Origin: Phosphoribacter sp964647395
GTDB lineage: Bacteria; Actinomycetota; Actinomycetes; Actinomycetales; Dermatophilaceae
DNA: 28,490 nt
Reading direction: 5' to 3'
Assembly (NCBI GenBank): GCA_964647395.1
Contig: CAZYHR010000034.1
Coordinates: forward strand, 1 to 28,490
Position 1 is the first letter of the stretch. Each line of letters begins with the position of its first letter. This document shows, one piece after another, positions 1-6,106 of this stretch. A model generated the notes under the pieces. The model was not told the DNA's origin, made no database searches, and worked only from the letters and a program-made list of their open reading frames with translations. The translations under genes were made by a program, and so were the position numbers.

Positions 1-424
1 GGTTGTAGACGTGCATGAGCTCGTGGCCGAGCACCCCGCGCAGCTCGCGCTCGTCGAGCAGCCGCAGGATCCCCTCGGTGCAGCACACCGCCGAGTTGGC
101 CGGGTTGCGGCCGGTGGCGAAGGCGTTGGGCGCGTCGGTCGGCGAGATGTAGAGCCGCGGCATCGGCTTGCCGGCCCGGGTCGACAGCTCGCGGACGATC
201 CGATAGAGCATCGGCGCCTGCGCCTCGGACACCGGATAGGCGTGCATGGCCCGCAGCGCGAGCTTGTCGCTGTTCCAGTAGCCGTAGCCGGTCATCCCGA
301 CACCGAGCAGCGCGAACAGCCAGATGTACCGGCCCCCACCCACGAGCGCGCCGATGCCGAGCAGGATCGCCCAGATGACCCCGAAGAGGGCAGCCGTCTT
401 GAGGCCGTTGTAGTGCCGGTGCAT
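1..424 (-). CDS. htpX: HtpX-type membrane zinc metalloprotease, N-terminal part (cut by left edge)
   Basis: About 141 residues of an M48-family protease are visible; the rest lies beyond the left edge. HtpX proteases sit in the cytoplasmic membrane and degrade damaged or misfolded membrane proteins. The start reads MHRHYNGLKTAA, typical of the family. Two hydrophobic segments follow (about residues 10-28 and 33-50), then the conserved block with PTDAPNAFATGRNP, and at the very edge the zinc-binding motif HELMH (HExxH). I chose ATG at 424; an in-frame GTG at 430 (MSMHRHY) is also possible and no strong Shine-Dalgarno decides. The gene begins about 20 bases after the nuoI-like gene on the same strand, so it is probably co-transcribed with the nuoBCI-like set. 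That link could mean quality control of a membrane-associated complex, but this is inference. Identity is confident; completeness cannot be judged. Confidence 0.9.
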   Translation of the reverse strand, partial: MHRHYNGLKTAALFGVIWAILLGIGALVGGGRYIWLFALLGVGMTGYGYWNSDKLALRAMHAYPVSEAQAPMLYRIVRELSTRAGKPMPRLYISPTDAPNAFATGRNPANSAVCCTEGILRLLDERELRGVLGHELMHVYN

Positions 425-446
425 GCTCACCCAACGAGCCCGGCCG

Positions 447-845
447 TCAGGGTTGTTCCCGGCCGGGCGCGGGGTCGCCGGCCGGCTCGGGCCACCAGCT
501 AGCCAGCCGCTGCTGATCGTGCCGCAGGTCGCGCGCGTCGGCGGCGGGGTAGTCGTGCTGCGGCGCCCAGGTCAGCGCGTCGAAGGGACACACCTCGATG
601 CAGATACCGCAGTAGAGGCACAGCCCGTAGTCGATGTCGAAACGGTCGAGCACCGCGACGGTGCGCGGCCGGCCCCGGGCCGTCTCGGCCGGCCGGGTCT
701 CGGTGTGGGACTCCAGGTGGATGCACCAGTCCGGGCACTCGCGGACGCAGATCATGCACGACGTGCACGCCTCGGGGTCGAAGGCGATCACCCCGCGGCG
801 GCGCGGTGCGGCACCGGGGCGCCGCCACTCGGCGCCGGCGCTCAT
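447..845 (-). CDS. NuoI-like 2x[4Fe-4S] ferredoxin subunit of a second, partial complex-I-like set
   Basis: A 132-residue iron-sulfur protein. Two classic CxxCxxCxxxC(P) motifs are visible, at Cys27/30/33/37 (CTSCMICVRECP) and Cys76/79/82/86 (CLYCGICIEVCP), each able to bind one [4Fe-4S] cluster. That matches NuoI and the ferredoxin-like subunits of hydrogenase-related complexes, which pass electrons to the NuoB-type subunit. It lacks the long N-terminal region of the canonical NuoI at 19025-19747, where the first motif starts near residue 89, and has a Pro/Arg/Asp-rich tail after residue 95. The ATG at 845 overlaps the stop of the nuoC-like gene (ATGA), so translation is probably coupled. 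Its partners are the nuoC-like and nuoB-like genes upstream and htpX downstream. Cluster binding is clear; the physiological partner is unknown because no nuoD-like or membrane subunit gene is adjacent. Confidence 0.85.
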   Translation of the reverse strand: MSAGAEWRRPGAAPRRRGVIAFDPEACTSCMICVRECPDWCIHLESHTETRPAETARGRPRTVAVLDRFDIDYGLCLYCGICIEVCPFDALTWAPQHDYPAADARDLRHDQQRLASWWPEPAGDPAPGREQP

Positions 846-1366
846 CGTCCTCCCTCCGGCGGCCAGGGCACCCCGGGCGCCTGCACCCGGCGGCGCCCCG
901 GCGCGTCCGTCGCCTCGCCCGGCTCCTTGCCCCCCGGCCAGGGCAGCACCCCACGCGCGCCGAGCACGAAGTCCTTGCGCAACGGCAGGCCCTGCTGTCC
1001 CGGCGAGGTCAGCAGGCGGCGCAGCCCCAGGCCGGTGCCGTCGTCGAACCCGGTGAACGTCACGCCGAACAGTTCGGCGGTCTCCCGCTCGGCCCAGCCC
1101 GCCCCGCGCCAGACCGGGGTGAGGCTGGCCACCGGCTCGCCGTCGGGGACCCGGGCGCGCAGCCGCACGGTGCCACCCGCGCCCGGCCCGCCGGCCGGCG
1201 CGCCGAGGATGCGGGCCTGGGCGACCAGCCACACGGCGTCGCCGTCGTCGATCCCGGTCAGCCAGTCGAACCAGCGGGCCCCCTCGGCGCGCGCGGCGCG
1301 GCCCGCAGCCAGCCACTGGGCGCGCTCGACGTCGCGGACCTCGAGCGCCGGCGCCGAGCCGGTCAC
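842..1366 (-). CDS. NuoC-like (complex I 30 kDa family) subunit, second set
   Basis: A 174-residue protein of the respiratory-chain 30-kDa subunit family. The C-terminal half keeps the family signature: WAERETAELFGVTFTGF (canonical W-x-ERE-x-x-D/E-x-FG) followed by LRRLL and GLPLRKDF. The N-terminal half is divergent (LEVRDVERAQWLAAGRAAR) and the protein ends in a Gly/Pro/Arg-rich tail. In complex I this subunit sits beside NuoD and NuoB in the peripheral arm and has no cofactor. Start: GTG at 1366 overlaps the TGA of the nuoB-like gene (GTGA). Longer open frames extend upstream but lie over the nuoB-like gene and look non-coding. It is clearly different from the canonical nuoC at 27088-27984, so it is a paralogue, not a local duplication. 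Identity is good at family level; function within an orphan set is unknown. Confidence 0.82.
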   Translation of the reverse strand: MTGSAPALEVRDVERAQWLAAGRAARAEGARWFDWLTGIDDGDAVWLVAQARILGAPAGGPGAGGTVRLRARVPDGEPVASLTPVWRGAGWAERETAELFGVTFTGFDDGTGLGLRRLLTSPGQQGLPLRKDFVLGARGVLPWPGGKEPGEATDAPGRRRVQAPGVPWPPEGGR

Positions 1367-1725
1367 GTCGGCCCGGCGATGGCGTCGAGCAGCGCCTCGG
1401 GCGGCGGCGGGCACCCCGGGACGTAGACATCGACCGGCAGCACCTGGTCGATGCCCTTGAGCACCGAGTAGGAGTCCCAGTAGGGCCCGCCGGTGATCGT
1501 GCACACCCCGAAGGCGACGACCCGCGCGGTGGGCGGCAGGGCGGCATACACCTGGCGCAGGCTCGGCGCGACCGCGTCGGTCGCGGTGCCCGAGACGACG
1601 AGCACGTCCGCCTGGGCCGGGTCGTCGACGAGCACGACCCGCCCGCCGGAGGTGTCGACGGCGACCGCCGCCTCGACCGCGCAGCAGGCCAGCGGGACGT
1701 GACAGACGCGCACGGATCGGGACAC
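1363..1725 (-). CDS. NuoB-like (complex I 20 kDa family) [4Fe-4S] subunit, second set
   Basis: A short 120-residue NuoB homologue. The four cysteines that hold cluster N2 in complex I are all present: adjacent Cys14-Cys15 (PLACCAVE), Cys75 (FGVCTITGG) and Cys105 (VPGCPPPPE). The adjacent cysteine pair is typical of complex I NuoB; as I recall the families, [NiFe]-hydrogenase small subunits have CxxC there. This points to a quinone-reductase-like rather than hydrogenase ancestry. The segment GIDQVLPVDVYVPGCPP matches the canonical GVDHVIPVDIYLPGCPP of the main nuoB (27981-28490), but the N-terminal part is shortened. The start is GTG at 1725, six bases after a candidate -10 box, so the transcript may be leaderless. 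First gene of the nuoB-nuoC-nuoI-htpX operon, divergent from the fructose regulator. Without a NuoD-type partner the acceptor of its electrons is unknown. Confidence 0.85.
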   Translation of the reverse strand: MSRSVRVCHVPLACCAVEAAVAVDTSGGRVVLVDDPAQADVLVVSGTATDAVAPSLRQVYAALPPTARVVAFGVCTITGGPYWDSYSVLKGIDQVLPVDVYVPGCPPPPEALLDAIAGPT

Positions 1726-1731
1726 ACGGTC

Positions 1732-1761
1732 ACGATAGCCCGCCCCCGGATGTGGTGTTGA
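1732..1761 (-). promoter_or_regulatory. Candidate leaderless promoter of the nuoBCI-like operon
   Basis: On the minus strand TATCGT (1737-1732, TAnnnT form) lies 18 bases after TCAACA (1761-1756, 4 of 6 matches to TTGACA). The -10 box ends six bases before the GTG start codon at 1725, so transcription would begin at or next to the start codon. Leaderless mRNAs with this spacing are common in actinobacteria. No Shine-Dalgarno stands at a usable distance, which fits. Based on sequence match only. Confidence 0.42.
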
Positions 1762-1793
1762 TTTGGGATTACGAGGTTTTATGCCCGAATGTC

Positions 1794-1823
1794 TTCCGAT
1801 CGGCTGATGAAACCGGTTAGTCT
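1794..1823 (+). promoter_or_regulatory. Candidate promoter of the fruRKA operon
   Basis: TAGTCT (1818-1823, TAnnnT form) is a plausible -10 box, with a weak -35-like TTCCGA at 1794-1799 and an 18-base spacer. The predicted start of transcription near 1830 leaves a leader of about 33 bases containing GGAGG (1845-1849) and GAGG (1851-1854) before the ATG at 1863. The surrounding 60 bases are the most AT-rich non-coding stretch of the left part of the window. Confidence 0.38.
1797..1818. promoter_or_regulatory. Two 8-bp palindromes, candidate operator for the DeoR-type regulator
   Basis: CCGATCGG (1797-1804) and AACCGGTT (1811-1818) are perfect palindromes with centres 14 bases apart. The second touches the candidate -10 box at 1818-1823. 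DeoR-type fructose repressors usually bind repeats in their own promoter and release on binding a sugar phosphate such as fructose-1-phosphate. Placement suits autoregulation, but I do not recognise an established binding motif here. Confidence 0.3.
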
Positions 1824-1862
1824 CGGACCCGTCGAAGCGAGGCTGGAGGTGAGGACCTGACC

Positions 1863-2624
1863 ATGTATGCAGAAGAACGCCAGCAGCGCATCCTCGCCGT
1901 CGCCCGTGCGGACGGCCGGGTCGAGGTCACCTCGCTCGCCGAGATCCTGCGCGTCTCGGCCGAGACCATCCGACGCGACCTCACCAGCCTAGAGCGCCTC
2001 GGCAGCCTGCGCCGCGTGCACGGCGGGGCGATCCCGGTCGAGCGACTCGGCTACGAGCCGTCCGTGGCGCAGCGCATCGAGCAGCGGGTGCCGGAGAAGG
2101 AGCGGATCGCCAAGGCCGCCCTCGACCAGGTGCCGGACGGCGGCACCATCCTGCTCGACGCGGGCACGACGACCCAGCGGCTGGCCGAGATCCTGCCCCG
2201 CGACCGCGAGCTGAGCGTCGTCACCAACTCGCTGCCGACCGCGATGATCCTCATGACCCAGCCCAACGTCTCGCTGTACGTGCTCGGCGGCCGGTTCCGT
2301 CCGCTCACCCAGGCGGCGGTCGGTGACTGGACCACCGCGGCGCTGGCCGAGACCGCCGTCGACGTCGCGTTCCTGGGCACCAACGGGCTGTCCCTGCACC
2401 GCGGCCTGACCACCCCCGACCCCACCGAGGCGCTGGCCAAGCGCGCCATGGTCGCCGCCGCCCGCCGGTCGGTGCTGCTCACCGACTCCTCCAAGATCGG
2501 ACTCGTACACTTCACCCGCTTCGCCACCCTTGACCAGCTCGCCGTCGTCATCACCGACACCGGACTCGACGACGAGACCATGACGGCCCTGGAGGCCGCC
2601 GGACCGGAGGTCGTTCGCGCATGA
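1863..2624 (+). CDS. fruR: DeoR-family transcriptional regulator of the fructose operon
   Basis: A 253-residue DeoR-family repressor. The N-terminus has the winged helix-turn-helix (about residues 5-58: QQRILAVARADGRVEV, then VSAETIRRDL and LERLGSLRRVHGGA, the DeoR signature). The C-terminal sugar-phosphate sensor domain follows, with LDAGTTTQRLAE near residue 100, VVTNSLPTA, VLGG and FLGTNGLS, and the family-typical LTDSSKIG near the end. It normally represses its own operon until a fructose phosphate binds. The ATG at 1863 is preceded by GAGG eight bases upstream. The gene's TGA overlaps the ATG of fruK, so regulator and kinase are translationally coupled. The order regulator-kinase-permease is the standard actinobacterial fructose operon, which supports the specific assignment; the ligand itself is inferred. 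Confidence 0.9.
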   Translation: MYAEERQQRILAVARADGRVEVTSLAEILRVSAETIRRDLTSLERLGSLRRVHGGAIPVERLGYEPSVAQRIEQRVPEKERIAKAALDQVPDGGTILLDAGTTTQRLAEILPRDRELSVVTNSLPTAMILMTQPNVSLYVLGGRFRPLTQAAVGDWTTAALAETAVDVAFLGTNGLSLHRGLTTPDPTEALAKRAMVAAARRSVLLTDSSKIGLVHFTRFATLDQLAVVITDTGLDDETMTALEAAGPEVVRA

Positions 2625-3565
2625 TCGTCACCGTGACCCCCAATCCGAGCATCGACCGCACCGTCTCGGTCGGCGTGCTGCAGCACGGCGAGGTCAACCG
2701 CGCGACCGAGAGTCGGGTCGACCCCGGCGGCAAGGGCATCAACGTCGCCCGCGCGCTGACCGCGCACGGCACCGACGCGCTGGCGGTGCTGCCGTCCGGG
2801 GGTCCCGAGGGGCGCCTGCTGGAGGACCTGCTGCGAGCCTCCGGCACGGCATACACCGCCGTGCCGATCGCCGGCACCGCGCGGATGAACGTCGCGATCA
2901 TCGAGCCGGACGGCACGACGACCAAGGTCAACGAGCCCGGCCCCACCCTCTCGGCCGGGGAGCAGTCGGCGCTGCTGGCCGCGGTGGCCGCGGCGATCAC
3001 CGGCGCCGACTGGGTCGTCGGGTGCGGCAGCCTCGCGCCCGGCCTGCCGGAGGACCTATATGCCGCGCTGGTGCGCCGCGCGCACGAGGCCGGCGTGCGC
3101 TGCGCGATCGACACCTCCGGCGCCCCACTGACCGCGGCCGTGCCGGCGCACCCCGACTTCATCAAGCCCAACCTCGAGGAACTCGAGGAACTCGTCGGGG
3201 CGCCGTGCCGCACCCTCGGCCAGGTGCGCGAGGCGGCGCTGCGGCTGGTCGACGACGGCATCTCGACGGTCGTCGTCTCGCTGGGCCGGCACGGCGCGCT
3301 GGCCGTCGGCGGCACCGGCATCGCGCACGCCTCGGCCCACATCGAGCGACCCGTGTCCACGGTCGGAGCCGGCGACTCGCTGGTGGCCGGCTTCCTGCAC
3401 GCGACCAGCCGGGGCGCCTCGATGATCGACGCGCTGGCCTCCGGCGTGGCCTGGGGGGCCGCCGCGGTCAGCCTGCCCGGCAGCCGCATGCCCACCCCCG
3501 CGGACAGCGGCGCCATCGCCGTCACGGCCACCGACGACCCCGACCTCGAGTTGCGGCTGAACTGA
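2621..3565 (+). CDS. fruK: 1-phosphofructokinase (PfkB family)
   Basis: A 314-residue kinase that phosphorylates fructose-1-phosphate with ATP to fructose-1,6-bisphosphate, the step after PTS uptake of fructose. It starts with the 1-phosphofructokinase N-terminus MIVTVTPNPSIDRTV, then PGGKGINVARAL (PfkB signature 1, about residues 36-47), KPNLEELEEL, and the second PfkB signature VGAGDSLVAGF with the catalytic base Asp252. Length is normal for the family. The ATG at 2621 overlaps the stop of fruR (ATGA) and has GGAGG at 2606-2610. The cytoplasmic enzyme lies between its regulator and the fructose permease. An odd codon string, CTA-TAT-GCC at about 3056-3064, uses rare Leu and Tyr codons in a gene otherwise ending codons in G or C. 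The tagatose-6-phosphate kinase subfamily is an alternative, but context strongly favours FruK. Confidence 0.93.
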   Translation: MIVTVTPNPSIDRTVSVGVLQHGEVNRATESRVDPGGKGINVARALTAHGTDALAVLPSGGPEGRLLEDLLRASGTAYTAVPIAGTARMNVAIIEPDGTTTKVNEPGPTLSAGEQSALLAAVAAAITGADWVVGCGSLAPGLPEDLYAALVRRAHEAGVRCAIDTSGAPLTAAVPAHPDFIKPNLEELEELVGAPCRTLGQVREAALRLVDDGISTVVVSLGRHGALAVGGTGIAHASAHIERPVSTVGAGDSLVAGFLHATSRGASMIDALASGVAWGAAAVSLPGSRMPTPADSGAIAVTATDDPDLELRLN

Positions 3566-3604
3566 CCCGGACCAGCACCCTCTCCCACCTGACAAGGAGC
3601 AGCA

Positions 3605-5749
3605 ATGACGCTCATCACCGAGGAACAGGTCGTCCTCGACCTCGACGGCCTGGACCGACACGCGGCCACCCGCCGGTTGGCCGAGACGCTCGCGATCACC
3701 GGGCGGTGCACCGATGTCGAGTTGTTCGTCGGCGACGTGCGCAAGCGCGAGGAACTCATGGCGACCGGCCAGCCGGGCGGCATCGCGATCCCGCACGCGC
3801 GCAGCGCCGCGATCACCGTGCCGTCGCTGGTCTTCGGCCGCTCCGCCGACGGCATCGACTGGGGCGCCAAGGACGGTCCCTCGACGCTGGTGTTCCTCAT
3901 CGCCGCGCCGGACGACGGCGGCGACGCGCACATGCAGGTGCTGCCCAAGCTGGCCCGGGCCCTGATGAAGCAGGAGTTCCGCGAGGCGCTGCGCAACGCC
4001 ACGACCGAGGCCGAGGTCGTCGAGATCGTCAGCGCCCAGGTGTCGCTGGCGCCGGCGCCCGGGCCGGCCCAGCCCAAGGCCGCCCCGGCGGCCGCCGCGA
4101 CGGCCGCCGCGACGACAGGCGCGACGGACGCCCCCGGTGGGGCGGCCCCGGCGACCGCGACCGCAGGTGCGGCCGCGGTGGGCGCGACCGACGCGGCGGC
4201 CGCCGCCTCCGCCGACACCGTGGTCGCCACCCGGTCGGGGGCCAAGAAGTTCGTCGGCGTCACCTCGTGCCCGACCGGCATCGCGCACACCTACATGGCG
4301 GCCGAGGCCCTCGAGATCGCCGCCCGCGAGGCCGGCCACGAGATGATCGTCGAGACCCAGGGCTCGGCGGGCTCGACCCCGTTGTCGCAGAAGGAGATCG
4401 ACGAGGCCGACGCGGTGATCTTCGCCCACGACCTGCCGGTCAAGGAGAAGGAACGGTTCGCCGGCAAGCCGGTCATCGACGTCGGGGTCAAGAAGGCCAT
4501 CTCCGACGGCCCGCTGCTCATCGAGCAGGCCGCCGCGGCGGCCGACGAGTTCGCCAAGGACCCCGCCGCCCGCGAGCGGGCGGCCGCGACGATGGCGGCG
4601 GCCGCCAGCCTGCCCGCGGCGACCGAGCAGAGCACGGCGACCAAGGTGCGCACCTGGTTGATGACCGGCGTGTCCTACATGATCCCGTTCGTCGCCGCGG
4701 GCGGCATCCTCATCGCCCTGGGCTTCATGCTCGCCCAGATCTCGCTGGGGTCCAACGGCGCGGTCGAGATCACCAGCTACTCGCTCACCGCGACCGACCC
4801 GGCGTTCAACCTCGCTCAGTCCTTCAACCCGCTGAGCCTGACGCACTGGGCGGCGTTGCTGTTCGTCATCGGCGGGGCGGCGTTCGGCTTCCTCGTGCCG
4901 ATCCTGTCCGGCTACATCGCCTGGGCGATCGCCGACCGGCCCGGTCTGGTGCCGGGCATCGTCGGCGGCGCCATCGCGCAGACCATGGGCGCGGGCTTCC
5001 TCGGCGGTCTGGTCACCGGCCTGCTCGGCGGCTTCATGGCTCGCTGGATCAGCAGTTGGAACGTGCACAAGGGTGTGCGGGGGGTCATGCCGGTCGTCGT
5101 CACGCCGCTGCTGTCCTCGCTGATCACCCTCGGGCTGTTCATCGTCGTGCTGGGGCGCCCGATCAAGGCGCTCATGGACGGGCTGAACACCTGGCTGGGC
5201 GGCCTGAGCGGCTCCAGCGCAGTGCTGCTCGGCATCATCATCGGCGCGATGATGGGCTTCGACCTCGGCGGCCCGGTCAACAAGGTCGCCTACACCTTCG
5301 GCACCACCGGCCTGGCCGCCGCCGGCACCGCGCTGGACGCCCCGCAACTGAAGATCATGGCCGCGGTCATGGCCTCCGGCATGGTCGCCCCGCTGGCCAT
5401 GGCGCTGGCCACGACGCTGCGGCCCAAACTGTTCACCCCGCCGGAGCGCGAGAACGGCAAGGCGGCCTGGCTGCTCGGCCTGTCCTTCATCTCCGAGGGC
5501 GCGATCCCGTTCGCCGCCGCCGACCCCGGGCGGGTCATCCCGGCCTCGATCGTCGGGTCGGCCAGCACCGGTGCGCTGTGCATGCTGTTCGGCTCGACGC
5601 TGCGCGCCCCGCACGGCGGCGTCTGGGTGGCCCCGCTCATCGGCAACGCGCTGGGCTTCCTCGCCTCCATCCTCGTCGGCGTGCTGGTCATGGCAGGGGT
5701 CTACCTGCTGCTCAAGGGTCGCACCGCCCGCGAGCCCGCTAGCCTCTGA
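3605..5749 (+). CDS. fruA: Fructose-specific PTS permease EIIABC
   Basis: A 714-residue fusion of three PTS domains that imports fructose and phosphorylates it at C1. EIIA occupies about residues 1-145 with the phospho-acceptor His64 in GIAIPHARS. A long Ala/Pro/Thr-rich flexible linker follows (about 146-210). EIIB (about 212-315) has the phospho-cysteine Cys222 in VGVTSCPTGIAHTYMAAE, the fructose-type EIIB signature. A second Ala-rich linker leads to EIIC (about 350-705), a multi-helix membrane domain beginning MIPFVAAGGILIALGFML and containing MGFDLGGPVNKVAY and a C-terminal SEGAIPFAAADP. The ATG has AAGGAG at 3594-3599, five bases upstream. It follows fruK by 39 bases and precedes ptsH by 82. 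Phosphate flows from HPr to His64 to Cys222 to sugar. Close fructose/mannose-type homologues are the only real alternative. Confidence 0.94.
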   Translation: MTLITEEQVVLDLDGLDRHAATRRLAETLAITGRCTDVELFVGDVRKREELMATGQPGGIAIPHARSAAITVPSLVFGRSADGIDWGAKDGPSTLVFLIAAPDDGGDAHMQVLPKLARALMKQEFREALRNATTEAEVVEIVSAQVSLAPAPGPAQPKAAPAAAATAAATTGATDAPGGAAPATATAGAAAVGATDAAAAASADTVVATRSGAKKFVGVTSCPTGIAHTYMAAEALEIAAREAGHEMIVETQGSAGSTPLSQKEIDEADAVIFAHDLPVKEKERFAGKPVIDVGVKKAISDGPLLIEQAAAAADEFAKDPAARERAAATMAAAASLPAATEQSTATKVRTWLMTGVSYMIPFVAAGGILIALGFMLAQISLGSNGAVEITSYSLTATDPAFNLAQSFNPLSLTHWAALLFVIGGAAFGFLVPILSGYIAWAIADRPGLVPGIVGGAIAQTMGAGFLGGLVTGLLGGFMARWISSWNVHKGVRGVMPVVVTPLLSSLITLGLFIVVLGRPIKALMDGLNTWLGGLSGSSAVLLGIIIGAMMGFDLGGPVNKVAYTFGTTGLAAAGTALDAPQLKIMAAVMASGMVAPLAMALATTLRPKLFTPPERENGKAAWLLGLSFISEGAIPFAAADPGRVIPASIVGSASTGALCMLFGSTLRAPHGGVWVAPLIGNALGFLASILVGVLVMAGVYLLLKGRTAREPASL

Positions 5750-5831
5750 AGCCAAGAGCTCTCCCGGCCCCGGCTGCCCACGCACCGCGGCCACGCGGCA
5801 TACCCGTCACTACCCCAGGAGGACCCACCAC

Positions 5832-6104
5832 ATGGCAACCCGCACCGTCTCCATCGCCTCGTCCGTCGGCCTGCACGCCCGGCCCGCCGCCCTGTTCGTC
5901 CAACAGGCCGGCGAGTCCGGACTGGACATCACCATCGGCCGGCCCGGCGACGAGGCCGTCGACGCGACGAGCATCCTCGGGGTCATGGCCCTGGGCGCCA
6001 AGCACGGCGAGGAGGTCGAACTGACCGCCGAGGGCGAGGGTGCCGACGCGGTCCTCGACGGCCTGGTCGCCCTGCTCTCGCGCGATCTCGACGCGGAGGA
6101 GTGA
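5832..6104 (+). CDS. ptsH: Phosphocarrier protein HPr
   Basis: A 90-residue HPr, the small cytoplasmic carrier that takes phosphate from Enzyme I and gives it to EIIA domains. The active-site His15 is in VGLHARPAA, and the region around Ser47 (DATSILGVMALGA) matches the Ser46 region of Bacillus HPr. Whether that serine is regulatory here is unknown, since actinobacteria usually lack an HPr kinase. The start is ATG at 5832 with a perfect AGGAGG at 5817-5822; longer open frames upstream are not HPr. The stop overlaps the region of the ptsI start. The 82-base gap after fruA contains a small 5-bp-stem hairpin (5785-5798) too weak to call a terminator, so ptsH probably belongs to the fru transcript. 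Confidence 0.95.
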   Translation: MATRTVSIASSVGLHARPAALFVQQAGESGLDITIGRPGDEAVDATSILGVMALGAKHGEEVELTAEGEGADAVLDGLVALLSRDLDAEE

Positions 6105-6106
6105 GC

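Noticed and set aside
447..1725. The orphan set as a [NiFe] hydrogenase
   Set aside because: The NuoB-like protein has the adjacent Cys-Cys of complex I and no large subunit with Ni-binding cysteines is present.
447..1733. One long protein spanning the whole orphan nuo region
   Set aside because: Only its last part (from ATG 845) is a real ferredoxin-like protein; the earlier part is out of frame with the nuoB- and nuoC-like genes, whose motifs are unmistakable.
3022..5794. Very long open frames (over 900 codons) on both strands over fruK/fruA, and similar ones over nuoN-nuoM, nuoL, nuoH and nuoG
   Set aside because: They are shadows of GC-rich genes: Arg/Ala/Gly/Pro-rich translations with no recognisable domains, lying over genes with clear motifs.
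5785..5798. Terminator between fruA and ptsH
   Set aside because: The stem is only 5 bp with a 4-base loop and no U-run follows; too weak to call.
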